A stretch of 64,000 nucleotides of DNA, from the NCBI GenBank assembly GCA_012522955.1, contig JAAYJK010000017.1, forward strand, positions 1-64,000, written 5' to 3'. Position 1 is the stretch's first letter. Every line of letters starts with the position of its first letter. The position numbers and the translations under genes are program-made. Shown here piece by piece: positions 10,437-18,969 of this stretch. The notes under the pieces were generated by a model. The model saw nothing but the letters and a program-made list of their open reading frames with translations, did not search any database and was not told the DNA's origin. Origin of the DNA: Syntrophomonadaceae bacterium (GTDB lineage: Bacteria; Bacillota; Syntrophomonadia; Syntrophomonadales; Syntrophomonadaceae).

Positions 10437-11190
10437 TTTCACCCAACCTTACTATATTGGCAAAAACTGCTGCATCTAGACTAGCTCCTCCTATCAAGGC
10501 TCCATCTATATCTTGCTGTTGCAGAAATTCTTTAATGTTGTCTTCCTTAACACTGCCCCCATACAAAATCCTGATGGCTGCGGCCAGCTGTGATCCATAA
10601 AGCTGCTTTAACTGCTCCCGAATAAAACGGCACATATCCTGGGCATCCTGCCCGCTGGCATTAACCCCGGTTCCTATGGCCCAAACTGGTTCATAGGCCA
10701 AGACCAGATTATCCATCTGCTGAGAGCTTAGACCCTGTAAAGCCTGTTCCAACTGCTGGGCCACTACCTTTTCGGCCTTTCCATCCTTTCTCTGTTCCAG
10801 GGTTTCTCCGATACATAGGATAGGGATTAATTTCTCCTGGCAGGCCTTGTGCATCTTCTTGTTTATAAGGGCATCTCTTTCCCCCATAACTTGACGTCTT
10901 TCAGAATGGCCAATTATCACATAAGTGCAACCGGTATCCAGCAACATAGACGCTGAAATCTCCCCGGTATAAGCACCATTATCCCCCCAAAAAACATCCT
11001 GTCCCCCTAATTTTATCCCTGCTGCTGCCAGTAAGGGCTGCAATTCATAAAGCATGGTATAGGGAGGACAAATCAACACCTCACTAGTACCCGTATCTGG
11101 CAGCAGAGATGGTACTACCTGAGCAAAAGCCAAAGCTTCCCTTCTCGATTTATTCATTTTCCAATTGCCAGCTATCAGAGTAACCCTCAT
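10429..11190 (-). CDS. tpiA: Triosephosphate isomerase
   Basis: The enzyme interconverts dihydroxyacetone phosphate and glyceraldehyde 3-phosphate as a TIM barrel. Catalytic residues are visible as Lys in GNWKMNK, His in IIGHSERR and Glu in AYEPVWAIGTG; the phosphate-binding loop is LYGGSV. The frame is open back to 11235, but the extra 15 residues are unlike the family, while ATG 11190 gives the standard MRVTLIAGNWKMNK start with GAAAGGGGTGG just upstream. That leaves 25 bases after pgk and yields 253 residues, the normal size. Confidence 0.97.
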   Translation of the reverse strand: MRVTLIAGNWKMNKSRREALAFAQVVPSLLPDTGTSEVLICPPYTMLYELQPLLAAAGIKLGGQDVFWGDNGAYTGEISASMLLDTGCTYVIIGHSERRQVMGERDALINKKMHKACQEKLIPILCIGETLEQRKDGKAEKVVAQQLEQALQGLSSQQMDNLVLAYEPVWAIGTGVNASGQDAQDMCRFIREQLKQLYGSQLAAAIRILYGGSVKEDNIKEFLQQQDIDGALIGGASLDAAVFANIVRLGENV

Positions 11191-11215
11191 CCAACCACCC
11201 CTTTCTGAGCCATTG

Positions 11216-12391
11216 TTAGTGCTCACAAACGGCAACTCCAGGCAATTCTATACCTTCAAGGAATTCCAGAGTTGCTCCTCCTCCGGTGGAGATATGAGTT
11301 ATTCCCTCTTCCAATCCCAGGTCATGTACGATGACACTGGTATCTCCTCCGCCAATAACGGTGGTAGCGGAAGAAGCAGCCAGAGCCTGAGTAATGGCCC
11401 GGGTGCCCTGGGCAAATTGATCATACTCAAAAACTCCCAAAGGCCCATTCCACACTACGGTTCTGGCCTCATTGATAAGTTCCAGGTAAGCCTCTATGGT
11501 TTTGGGCCCAATATCCAAAACCATTTTATCTGAGCCCACTCCATCCACATCAACTATTTCAGCCCTGGCATCGGCTGAAATAGCATCAGCTACTACTACA
11601 TCCTGGGGCAATACCAGGCGCACCTTTTTGTCTTGGGCTGCCTGAATTATACTCCGAGCTTCATCCAGCAAATTATCTTCACAAAGTGATTTTCCCACAT
11701 TTTTGTTCTGAGCCTTTAAGAAGGTATTGGCCATGCCCCCGCCAATTAAAATGATGTCCATTTTGTCCAAGAGGTTACGGATCAGACCTAGTTTATCTGC
11801 TACCTTGGCTCCACCCAGAATGGCCATCCTGGGTTTTTCCCCCTCTCCCAGTGCCTTTCTCAACATAGCTACTTCATTTTCCATCAGGAATCCAGCGTAA
11901 GTTGGCAGGAAATCAGCTATCCCGCTAGTGGAGGAATGAGCCCGATGGGCAGTGCCAAAAGCATCATTGATAAAAATCTCACCCAAAGCAGCCAGCTGAC
12001 GGGAGAAACCCGGGTCATTTTTCTCTTCCCCTTCATAATACCTGACGTTTTCCAGTAGCAAGACCTGACCCTCCTGCAGCTTCTGAACTGCCTGCTGCAC
12101 CTCTTCTCCTATACAGTCATCCATCTTAATAACTGGCAAACTCAGTAGCGAAGAAAGATGAGCAGCCACTTTGTCCAGGCTGTACTTGCCATTTTTCTTC
12201 CCTCCGGGCCGGCCCAGGTGACTCATCAGTATCAGTTTCCCCCTATGTGCCAGGACATATTTAATAGTCGGCAATGCTGCTGTGATCTTAGTATCATCCA
12301 ATATGTTATTTTCTTTGTCAGTGGGTACATTAAAATCTACCCGCATTAAGACTCGTTTGCCTTTAAGCTCCAGGTCACGCAAACTTTTCAT
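11216..12391 (-). CDS. pgk: Phosphoglycerate kinase
   Basis: It makes ATP and 3-phosphoglycerate from 1,3-bisphosphoglycerate, or runs in reverse for gluconeogenesis. The 391 residues start with the substrate-binding RVLMRVDFNVP, continue with HLGRPGG and LLENVRYYEGEEKND, and have the nucleotide-binding AILGGAKVADKLG, WNGPLGVFE and GGGDTS motifs in order. The gene lies 26 bases downstream of gap in the cggR operon. Length is typical of the bacterial monofunctional enzyme and there is no fusion to TpiA. Confidence 0.98.
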   Translation of the reverse strand: MKSLRDLELKGKRVLMRVDFNVPTDKENNILDDTKITAALPTIKYVLAHRGKLILMSHLGRPGGKKNGKYSLDKVAAHLSSLLSLPVIKMDDCIGEEVQQAVQKLQEGQVLLLENVRYYEGEEKNDPGFSRQLAALGEIFINDAFGTAHRAHSSTSGIADFLPTYAGFLMENEVAMLRKALGEGEKPRMAILGGAKVADKLGLIRNLLDKMDIILIGGGMANTFLKAQNKNVGKSLCEDNLLDEARSIIQAAQDKKVRLVLPQDVVVADAISADARAEIVDVDGVGSDKMVLDIGPKTIEAYLELINEARTVVWNGPLGVFEYDQFAQGTRAITQALAASSATTVIGGGDTSVIVHDLGLEEGITHISTGGGATLEFLEGIELPGVAVCEH

Positions 12392-12417
12392 CGCCTACAC
12401 CTCCCTGCATAACGATA

Positions 12418-13419
12418 TCATTTTAATCCGCCTATATATATCACTGCATCCACTACCCGCATGGAATATCCCCATTCATTATCATACCAGGCTATGATCT
12501 TAGCCATCTTCTCTCCCATGGTCATGGTCAACATCCCATCTACTACCGAGGAGTGGTTTTCACCCCTGTAATCACTTGACACCAGCTCTTCCTCAGTGTA
12601 TTTTAGAATACCCTTTAAATCATTCTGGCTGGCGGCTTTAAAGGCATCATTAATCTCTTTAACTGAGGCCGATTTACTCAATTCTACCGTCAAGTCTACC
12701 AGGGATACGGTAGGAGTAGGAACTCTTATGGCCATACCATCGAATTTACCCGCCAATTCCGGTATGACCAGGCCCAGAGCGCTGGCAGCACCAGTGGTGG
12801 TAGGAACAATAGATAATGCTGCAGCCCGGGCTCTTCTCAAATCATCGTGGGCCAAATCAAGTATACGCTGGTCATTGGTATAAGAATGTACAGTAGTCAT
12901 CATGCCTCTTTCAATGCCAAACTGATCCAAAAGTACTTTGGCCACGGGAGCCAAGCAGTTGGTAGTACAGGAAGCATTGGAAATCACCTGATATTCAGGC
13001 CGGCACTGTAGGTGGTTGACTCCCATCACCATTGTAAAATCAATCTTCTTGCCCGGTGCGGTTATCAATACTTTTCGGGCTCCCGCCTGCAAATGTTTGG
13101 ACGCCTTGTCCTTGCTGCGAAAAGCACCAGTGCCTTCAATCACCAGATCGACTCCCAGTTCTTTCCAAGGCAATTGCTCCGGATTCTTCTCGGACAAATA
13201 TCTGATCTTTTTCCCTTTGATTGTCAGGCTATCCTGCTCAGCAATTACTTCACCCGGGTAGCGCCCGTAAACAGAATCATATTTAAACAGATGAGCTGAG
13301 GTCTGGGCATCGCCCAAATCGTTTATAGCAACAATTTCCAGGTCATCTCTTTCCAGTGCAATTCTCCCTACCAGTCGCCCAATACGTCCAAAGCCGTTAA
13401 TAGCTGCTTTAATCTTCAT
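12418..13419 (-). CDS. gap: Glyceraldehyde-3-phosphate dehydrogenase, type I
   Basis: This enzyme oxidises glyceraldehyde 3-phosphate to 1,3-bisphosphoglycerate. The Rossmann motif INGFGRIGR opens the protein, Asp in AINDLGD indicates NAD+ and not NADP+ preference, and the catalytic cysteine lies in SNASCTTNCLAP. The C-terminal WYDNEWGYSMR is intact. The frame reaches a GTG at 13428, but the ribosome binding site AAAGGGTGG covers it; ATG 13419 is the correct start and overlaps the cggR stop as ATGA, giving tight coupling of repressor and first enzyme. The product is 333 residues. Confidence 0.97.
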   Translation of the reverse strand: MKIKAAINGFGRIGRLVGRIALERDDLEIVAINDLGDAQTSAHLFKYDSVYGRYPGEVIAEQDSLTIKGKKIRYLSEKNPEQLPWKELGVDLVIEGTGAFRSKDKASKHLQAGARKVLITAPGKKIDFTMVMGVNHLQCRPEYQVISNASCTTNCLAPVAKVLLDQFGIERGMMTTVHSYTNDQRILDLAHDDLRRARAAALSIVPTTTGAASALGLVIPELAGKFDGMAIRVPTPTVSLVDLTVELSKSASVKEINDAFKAASQNDLKGILKYTEEELVSSDYRGENHSSVVDGMLTMTMGEKMAKIIAWYDNEWGYSMRVVDAVIYIGGLK

Positions 13420-14456
13420 TTTAACCACCCTTTCTCAATCGATTGTATAATTTCTCTGGCCGCTCCCTCATCGGTAATTAATACATCCAGCTGGCCATGC
13501 CCTAACACTGCTTTAATTGCCTCGGCCTTTCTTTTGCCTCCGGCTACTGCCACTACGATCTCAATATGACTCAAATCATTCATCTCCAGTCCTATGCCCG
13601 GAACTTCATATACTATATTGCCCTTTTCATCAAAATAATATCTAAATGCCTCGGCAACAGCATTCTTTTCCTGCAACATGTCAATAATGGTCGGCGACAA
13701 GCCTCGTCTGGCAGCCATTTCCATAGCCGGGCCTATACCATGAATTAATATACTGCTGGTTTTAATAATCTGCAGTATATCTTTTACATGGACATCCTTT
13801 TTCAATATTTCTGCGGTGTTTTCTTCAATATTATCCGGAATATGCAAGAGCCTGTATTGAGCTCCCAGAGTATCGGCAATATTGGCGGCTATGGTTCCCG
13901 CTTGTTGTTCCAATCCTTCTCCCAGCCCACCCCGGGCTGGAACTACCAGCACATCATTCATTCCAGTGACCTTCTTCATAGCTGCGGCCATTTCTGCCAA
14001 GGTAGTGCCCCCCGTAACCGCCAGTACACTATCCGGTTTTAGCATTTTCCTCAAATAGCCGGCAGCCGCACGACCCAGGTCTTTTTGGCTAAGATAGTCT
14101 TCACTGGAGTCTCCCGGCACAATAAGGACCTCTTTAACATGAAAACTTTGTTTTATTTTTTCGGCTAGAGGCTGGATACTTAAGAGAGAGGGTACAATAT
14201 CACTCATTTCCTGAAGCAATTTACGACCGGACGGACTGAGGTTGATACCAGCAGAGGTGGAAAGGGCTGCTCCCCGGGCTTTGAGTTTATCAATTTCACT
14301 TCTAACCGTTCGTTCAGACAAATTCAGCTCTTTGCACAGTTGACGCCTGCCTACCGGTTCATGATAGTAGATTTGCCTTAATATTTTATATCTGGTATCG
14401 ATTAATTCTATAGCCTCAGGAGCCAAACGCTCCAGTACCAGTAATATCCTATCCAT
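13416..14456 (-). CDS. cggR: Central glycolytic genes regulator CggR (SorC family)
   Basis: CggR represses the gap operon in Firmicutes and is released by fructose-1,6-bisphosphate. Residues about 20-80 form a winged helix-turn-helix (VGRRQLCKELNLSERTVRSEIDKL). The remaining part is the SorC-type sugar-phosphate binding domain, with GGTTLAEMA near 165 and GIGPAMEMAARRG near 245. The 346-residue length matches the family. It is the first gene of cggR-gap-pgk-tpiA-gpmI-eno, and a candidate operator lies between its start and a TATAAT-like box upstream. Effector identity is inferred from the family and position. Confidence 0.93.
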   Translation of the reverse strand: MDRILLVLERLAPEAIELIDTRYKILRQIYYHEPVGRRQLCKELNLSERTVRSEIDKLKARGAALSTSAGINLSPSGRKLLQEMSDIVPSLLSIQPLAEKIKQSFHVKEVLIVPGDSSEDYLSQKDLGRAAAGYLRKMLKPDSVLAVTGGTTLAEMAAAMKKVTGMNDVLVVPARGGLGEGLEQQAGTIAANIADTLGAQYRLLHIPDNIEENTAEILKKDVHVKDILQIIKTSSILIHGIGPAMEMAARRGLSPTIIDMLQEKNAVAEAFRYYFDEKGNIVYEVPGIGLEMNDLSHIEIVVAVAGGKRKAEAIKAVLGHGQLDVLITDEGAAREIIQSIEKGWLK

Positions 14457-14494
14457 CTTTCCAACCTCGATCCCTATTCCATTGCTGAGTAGAT

Positions 14495-14533
14495 GTGGGG
14501 CAATCTTCTACTTAAGGGGCATTTCAGCCCCAC
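14495..14533 (-). promoter_or_regulatory. Candidate CggR operator
   Basis: A long inverted repeat GTGGGGC ... GCCCCAC spans 14495-14533 and encloses a second, shorter palindrome GGGGC-TGAAAT-GCCCC (minus-strand reading, 14532-14517). It lies in the 160-base leader of cggR, downstream of a TATAAT at 14571-14566 whose -35 is weak. In Bacillus the CggR site also lies between promoter and cggR, with repeated CGGGAC/TGTC half-sites; the sequence here differs, so the assignment rests on position and symmetry. Confidence 0.45.
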
Positions 14534-14617
14534 TATCAACAAAAAAATACCCTAAACATATATATATTATATCATATACCCAGCTAATTAATGTATCGAT
14601 GGCTTAATAAATAATAA

Positions 14618-16333
14618 TCACCTTTTGGCTGCCATTGAATATGCCTCTATTATATCGCTGCGGCTGACGATCCCTATTAATTTCCTGTGATCATCGGGGT
14701 CTACCACCGGTAAGCGCCCTACATCACCTTGTGCCATTTTCTCCATAACTACTGCTATGGTATCCTGGGGATACACATAGATTAAATGAGGGTTTACTAT
14801 GTCTTTTAAGCAGAGTTTTTCACCTTGCTTGATAGCACTCCATACCTGTTCATAAGTTACCAATCCGACCAGGCCACTTTCGGCCATTACCGGAAACCCG
14901 GTATAGGATCGCTGCCGCATTATTTCCCGGGCCGCTTTCAAAGTGCAGCCAATATCTAAGGTCTCTACCTCAGTAGTCATCACCGACTCTACCCACATCT
15001 GCCCCATTCGGTCAATACTTTCTCCTTTGCGAAGATTCTTCCCCTCCCGGGCCAATTTCATGGTGTAGATGGATTCCGGACATATACCCCGGGCTACCAG
15101 GGCACTAATAACACATACCAGCATTAATGGTAAGACCACCTTATAATCACCGGTCATTTCAAATATTATTATTATACCGGTAATGGGAGCCTGGGCTATC
15201 CCGGCAAATACTCCGGCCATACCCACCAGAGCATAGGCGCCGGGAAGAGCAGTCATAGCCGGAAATAATTGATTTAGCAGATAGCCATAACTTCCTCCCA
15301 GCATGGATCCCATATACAAACTGGGGGCAAAAACCCCTCCAAGTCCACCCGAACCCAAGGTCAGTGAAGTGGCTACTATTTTGGCTACCATCAAAATCAA
15401 CACCAGCAACCAGGATAAGTCATTACTTAGAATCCGTTCTACACTTTCGTATCCTACTCCAAAAATTTGAGGATAATACAGCCCCATCAGTCCGACCAAT
15501 AGGCCACCCAAGGCTGGTTTAAAATAGTTGGGAACAGGTATTTGTTTAAACAGGTCTTCTGAAGCATATAGAGCCTTAATAAAGATCACTGCCACGGTCC
15601 CGGCCAGTACTCCTAGCACCAAATAAAACAATAGCTCCCCGGGAGATACCAGCTCATAGGGTGAGACCATAAAAGAAGGGTAATCTCCCCAGTATACCCG
15701 GCTAATTATAGCTGAAATGAGGGAACTTATTACTATAAGAATAAAGTTGTTGCTGCTGAATTTGCCCAAAATAACCTCCTGGGCAAAAAGCACCCCGCCA
15801 ATAGGAGCATTAAAGGTGGCAGAAATTCCTCCTGCCGCTCCACAGGCCAGCAAGGTTCTTAAAATATCGGGGGAGACTTTAAATCTTTGCCCAATAACTG
15901 ATCCTACTGTTGAACCAATATGTACAATAGGTCCATGCAGGCCAGCTGAACCACCTGAACCAATAGTAATAGCAGAAGCCAAGGTCTTGGCCAACACCGT
16001 CCAGGGCCTAATAATACCATCTTGGTCCACTGCCACCATTACTTCCGATACTCCATATCCACCCTTTTCCCGAGCCAGAAAATAGACTATGCCACCCACC
16101 AGCAATCCTCCCAGGGATGGAAGCAGAATGAGATGGTATTCGCCTAAAAGGGATTGTAGTGCCCTTTGGTTTTGGACAAAAAAGAGCCCGTGGATAAAGT
16201 CGATCAGAACTTTAAAAGCAATGGAGGCCAGGCCGGTTCCCAGTCCAATCAGAGCAGCGATAAATAGAAGCCGCGAGGAATCAACCCAGTAATTATTACT
16301 TCGACGACTTGGATCTTTGCTGTCATAATTCAT
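14618..16333 (-). CDS. CLC-family anion channel/transporter with C-terminal CBS pair
   Basis: A 571-residue membrane protein. Residues about 20-420 are the CLC anion-permeation domain with selectivity motifs GSGGSAGLHGP (126-135), FNAPIGGVLFAQEV (174-187) and GSGGLGGVFAPSL (328-340). Two CBS domains occupy about 447-505 and 512-567 and probably sense nucleotides. The glutamates needed for proton-coupled exchange in E. coli ClcA are absent: the gating position carries His133 and the internal proton position Val187. I therefore infer a passive or atypical anion conductor. It stands alone between cggR and rpoN, with repeat-rich DNA upstream and no shared operon evident. Confidence 0.9.
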   Translation of the reverse strand: MNYDSKDPSRRSNNYWVDSSRLLFIAALIGLGTGLASIAFKVLIDFIHGLFFVQNQRALQSLLGEYHLILLPSLGGLLVGGIVYFLAREKGGYGVSEVMVAVDQDGIIRPWTVLAKTLASAITIGSGGSAGLHGPIVHIGSTVGSVIGQRFKVSPDILRTLLACGAAGGISATFNAPIGGVLFAQEVILGKFSSNNFILIVISSLISAIISRVYWGDYPSFMVSPYELVSPGELLFYLVLGVLAGTVAVIFIKALYASEDLFKQIPVPNYFKPALGGLLVGLMGLYYPQIFGVGYESVERILSNDLSWLLVLILMVAKIVATSLTLGSGGLGGVFAPSLYMGSMLGGSYGYLLNQLFPAMTALPGAYALVGMAGVFAGIAQAPITGIIIIFEMTGDYKVVLPLMLVCVISALVARGICPESIYTMKLAREGKNLRKGESIDRMGQMWVESVMTTEVETLDIGCTLKAAREIMRQRSYTGFPVMAESGLVGLVTYEQVWSAIKQGEKLCLKDIVNPHLIYVYPQDTIAVVMEKMAQGDVGRLPVVDPDDHRKLIGIVSRSDIIEAYSMAAKR

Positions 16334-16360
16334 TAGCTAGTCATTCCTCAATGCTATATA

Positions 16361-16510
16361 GGAGCGGTCTTTGACCGCCAGCCGGAGTATATATCGGTGT
16401 TTTACAGGGTTCCTGCGAGGATTGTAGGGGCGGTCTTTGACCGCCAGCCTGTGTTTGCAAACGATATTCCGCCGGATGAACGGGCGGGCGACCGCAGGTC
16501 GCCCCCTACA
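16361..16510. repeat. Cluster of three palindromic GC-rich repeats upstream of the CLC gene
   Basis: Three hairpin units lie in the 208-base gap between rpoN and the CLC gene: GCGGTC-TTT-GACCGC at 16364-16378, GGCGGTC-TTT-GACCGCC at 16429-16445 (preceded by TGTAGGG), and GGGCGACC-GCA-GGTCGCCC at 16486-16504 (followed by CCTACAG). They are the same family as the palindromes at 1.3, 45.3 and 46.9 kb, seen here in the opposite orientation. They may also stop or stabilise the rpoN transcript. Confidence 0.8.
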
Positions 16511-16541
16511 GACCGCCCTTCCGGAGTTTTTTCAATACCTC

Positions 16542-17924
16542 TTAGTACCTCTTTCGGGCCATGGTAGAAGGAATCCCCATTTCTTGGCGATATTTGGCTA
16601 CTGTGCGGCGGGAAATCCTGATTCCTTTTTGCTTCAACAGTTTGGAAATAGCTTCATCACTTAAGGGTTTGCTAGTGTCTTCATTGTTGATTATCTCCTC
16701 CAGCATATGTTTTATGCTCTTGGAAGATACTTTACTGCTCCCATATGAATCTACTCCTGTGCTGAAGAAGTATTTTAGTTCAAATAAGCCCTGGGGAGTT
16801 TGGATGTATTTATTGGTAGTAGCTCGGCTCACTGTTGATTCATGCACATCAACTGCTTCCGCTACTTTGCGCAGGTTGAGGGGTTTCATGTATTCTACCC
16901 CTTTGTCCAGAAACTCGGTTTGAATATCTACTATGCTTCGAGATACCTTATACAAAGTCATGCGTCTTTGTTCAATGCTGCGAATCAGCCAGATAGCTGA
17001 ACCCATTTTATCTTCCAGATATTTTTTGGCGTCCTGGGAGAAATTATTATTTTGATGTAATATCCGTTTGTAAACATTATTTACAATCAAGCGAGGAAAG
17101 TTCAGATCATTTACTATTACTACATATTCTCCCTCTACCTTTTCCACAAATACATCCGGCATGATATACTTGACATCATCATAACTACTGTATTGCAGTC
17201 CCGGCTTGGGATCCAGGGTTCTTATCAGATCGCATACTTCTTGTACTTGGTTGATGGGAATGGACAGGGATTGGGCTATCTTGTTCAGTTTAGCCCGGGC
17301 TAGGTCTTCCATGTGCTGCTTAATAATGCAAGTAGCTATGGAATCCTCCTTATTGTAATATCTGAGCTGCAGCAAAAGGCATTCGGGTAGATCCCTTGCT
17401 CCTACTCCATGGGGATGAAAGGATTGTATCAGATTAAGCGCTTTTTCAACTTTTTCCAAGGGCACTTTTAGATTGGTTGCTACTTCATTAAGATCTACGC
17501 AAAGATAACCAGTTCTATCGATACTGCCGATCAGGTAATTACCGATGACCTGCTCTTGTTCCCCCTGGCAGCTCAGATGAAGCTGAAACTCCAAATGCTC
17601 ATAGAGGCTGGGTCTTTTAGTCAGAAAATTTTCCAGGGAAGGCTTTTCTTCCCGGTCGGTATAACTATATTCTATATCTCTATCATTGTAGTATTCTACA
17701 ATATCTTCTATCTTATTATCGTTTTCTTCCTGCTCTACTTTGTCAGCTTCAAGGCTTTCTTCAGGTTCTTTCAATTCCAAAAAGGGATTCTCCTGAAGCT
17801 CCTGCTCGATATACTCACTCAATTCAATGGTAGACATCTGCAGGATAGCAATAGCCTGACGTAATTCAGGAGTCATCATCAGTTTCTGCTGTTGTTCCAA
17901 GAAAACATCCTGTGTCAGCCGCAT
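16542..17924 (-). CDS. rpoN: RNA polymerase sigma-54 factor
   Basis: Sigma-54 directs RNA polymerase to -24/-12 promoters and needs an AAA+ activator to melt DNA. Of 460 residues, about 1-50 form the glutamine- and leucine-rich activator-interaction region (QQQKLMMTPELRQAIAILQMS), followed by an acidic linker (about 60-95). Then come the core-binding domain, a helix-turn-helix near 365-385 (VAEAVDVHESTVSRATTNKY), and the RpoN box SRRTVAKYRQEMGIP close to the C-terminus. In Bacillus the orthologue is sigL. No bEBP activator and no clear -24/-12 site was found in the window, so its targets lie elsewhere. Confidence 0.97.
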   Translation of the reverse strand: MRLTQDVFLEQQQKLMMTPELRQAIAILQMSTIELSEYIEQELQENPFLELKEPEESLEADKVEQEENDNKIEDIVEYYNDRDIEYSYTDREEKPSLENFLTKRPSLYEHLEFQLHLSCQGEQEQVIGNYLIGSIDRTGYLCVDLNEVATNLKVPLEKVEKALNLIQSFHPHGVGARDLPECLLLQLRYYNKEDSIATCIIKQHMEDLARAKLNKIAQSLSIPINQVQEVCDLIRTLDPKPGLQYSSYDDVKYIMPDVFVEKVEGEYVVIVNDLNFPRLIVNNVYKRILHQNNNFSQDAKKYLEDKMGSAIWLIRSIEQRRMTLYKVSRSIVDIQTEFLDKGVEYMKPLNLRKVAEAVDVHESTVSRATTNKYIQTPQGLFELKYFFSTGVDSYGSSKVSSKSIKHMLEEIINNEDTSKPLSDEAISKLLKQKGIRISRRTVAKYRQEMGIPSTMARKRY

Positions 17925-18009
17925 CTTTGTCCCTCCGCTTCAAAGACTATCTATTTCCTTCATTCGTCATAAAGTTACAAGTTCCTGCTATATTAATCTT
18001 TGTTGCCAA

Positions 18010-18948
18010 TCACTGCTCATTCCCAGCATCTGCTTCAATCAAGGTTTCCAGTTTCCTCATTCTGTAGGCAGTACCCGATTTGCTCAAGGAGGGACCCAGC
18101 ATAGACCCTAGTTCTTTCAAGGAATAGTCCGGGTGTTCAACTCTTAACAAGGCCAGCTCCCGTAAGTTGATGGGGATGCTTTCCCAACCATTCTTTTCTA
18201 CATAATGTTGAATTAATTCTACCTGCCGCAAAGATGCATCTATAGTTTTAGCCAGGTTAGCGGTTTCACAATTGACCTGCCGATTAACGTTATTACGAAC
18301 CGACTTTAGTATCCTAACATTTTCGAAGTCCAACAAAGCTTTATTGGCTCCTACCAAACGCAAGAAATCAACTATCTTTTCACCCTCTTTAAGATAAATA
18401 ACCAGGCTGTTCTTTCTCTCTACTATCCCCGCCGGAAGGTCAAATAATCCCATTAGTTTTTTTATGTCCGCCGCCATCTTGCTGGTATTACAGATAATTT
18501 CCAGATGATAGCTACCCTCGGGACGGTTGATAAAACCCCGACTAAGAAATAGCCCCCGCAGGTAAGCTCTTTTACAGCAGGCTTTTCCCAGCTGGGACCA
18601 GTTGATTCGCCTGCTTATGTCCGGGGATTGATACAAGATAATTTCAGACCTGAGTTTACTAAGATCCCGACCCAGTTCCGTGTTAACCACATAAAAGCGG
18701 TTTTTCCGAAAAAACCTTCTGTTGGCAACATTCACCTTGGATTGCAATCCATAAACATTTTTAATCATTTTAAAGGCTTTTCTGGCCGTTGCTGCATTAT
18801 CCAGGGTGAGGCTTAGCAGGTATTTTGAGCTTTCTCCACTCAGCTTGCCGCTGCTGGCAAACAATGCTGAGAGCTCAGCTTTCTGGCAACATTCTTTTTC
18901 ACCCATTTCTCGAGCTAACTCGTTGCGAACATCATTGGAAAAACTCAT
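18010..18948 (-). CDS. whiA: DNA-binding protein WhiA
   Basis: WhiA is a conserved Gram-positive regulator linked to sporulation in Streptomyces and to cell division and chromosome segregation in Bacillus. The 312-residue protein has the N-terminal region with two LAGLIDADG-like lobes (KAYLRGLFLSRGFINRPEGSYHLEI near 125-150 lies in the second) and a C-terminal helix-turn-helix, LKELGSMLGPSLSKSGTAYRMRKLE. It lies 21 bases after yvcK in the conserved rapZ-yvcK-whiA cluster. In many Firmicutes an HPr-like gene (crh) follows; here rpoN follows instead. Confidence 0.95.
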   Translation of the reverse strand: MSFSNDVRNELAREMGEKECCQKAELSALFASSGKLSGESSKYLLSLTLDNAATARKAFKMIKNVYGLQSKVNVANRRFFRKNRFYVVNTELGRDLSKLRSEIILYQSPDISRRINWSQLGKACCKRAYLRGLFLSRGFINRPEGSYHLEIICNTSKMAADIKKLMGLFDLPAGIVERKNSLVIYLKEGEKIVDFLRLVGANKALLDFENVRILKSVRNNVNRQVNCETANLAKTIDASLRQVELIQHYVEKNGWESIPINLRELALLRVEHPDYSLKELGSMLGPSLSKSGTAYRMRKLETLIEADAGNEQ

Positions 18949-18969
18949 AGCGTCTTCTCCCTGGCTTTA

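Noticed and set aside
16334-16541. CRISPR array from repeated GC-rich units
   Set aside because: The units are palindromic, unevenly spaced, differ in sequence and lack unique spacers of constant length; no cas genes are present.
16542-17924. Sigma-54 dependent promoters for neighbouring genes
   Set aside because: I looked for TGGCAC-N5-TTGC in the gaps and saw no match worth reporting.
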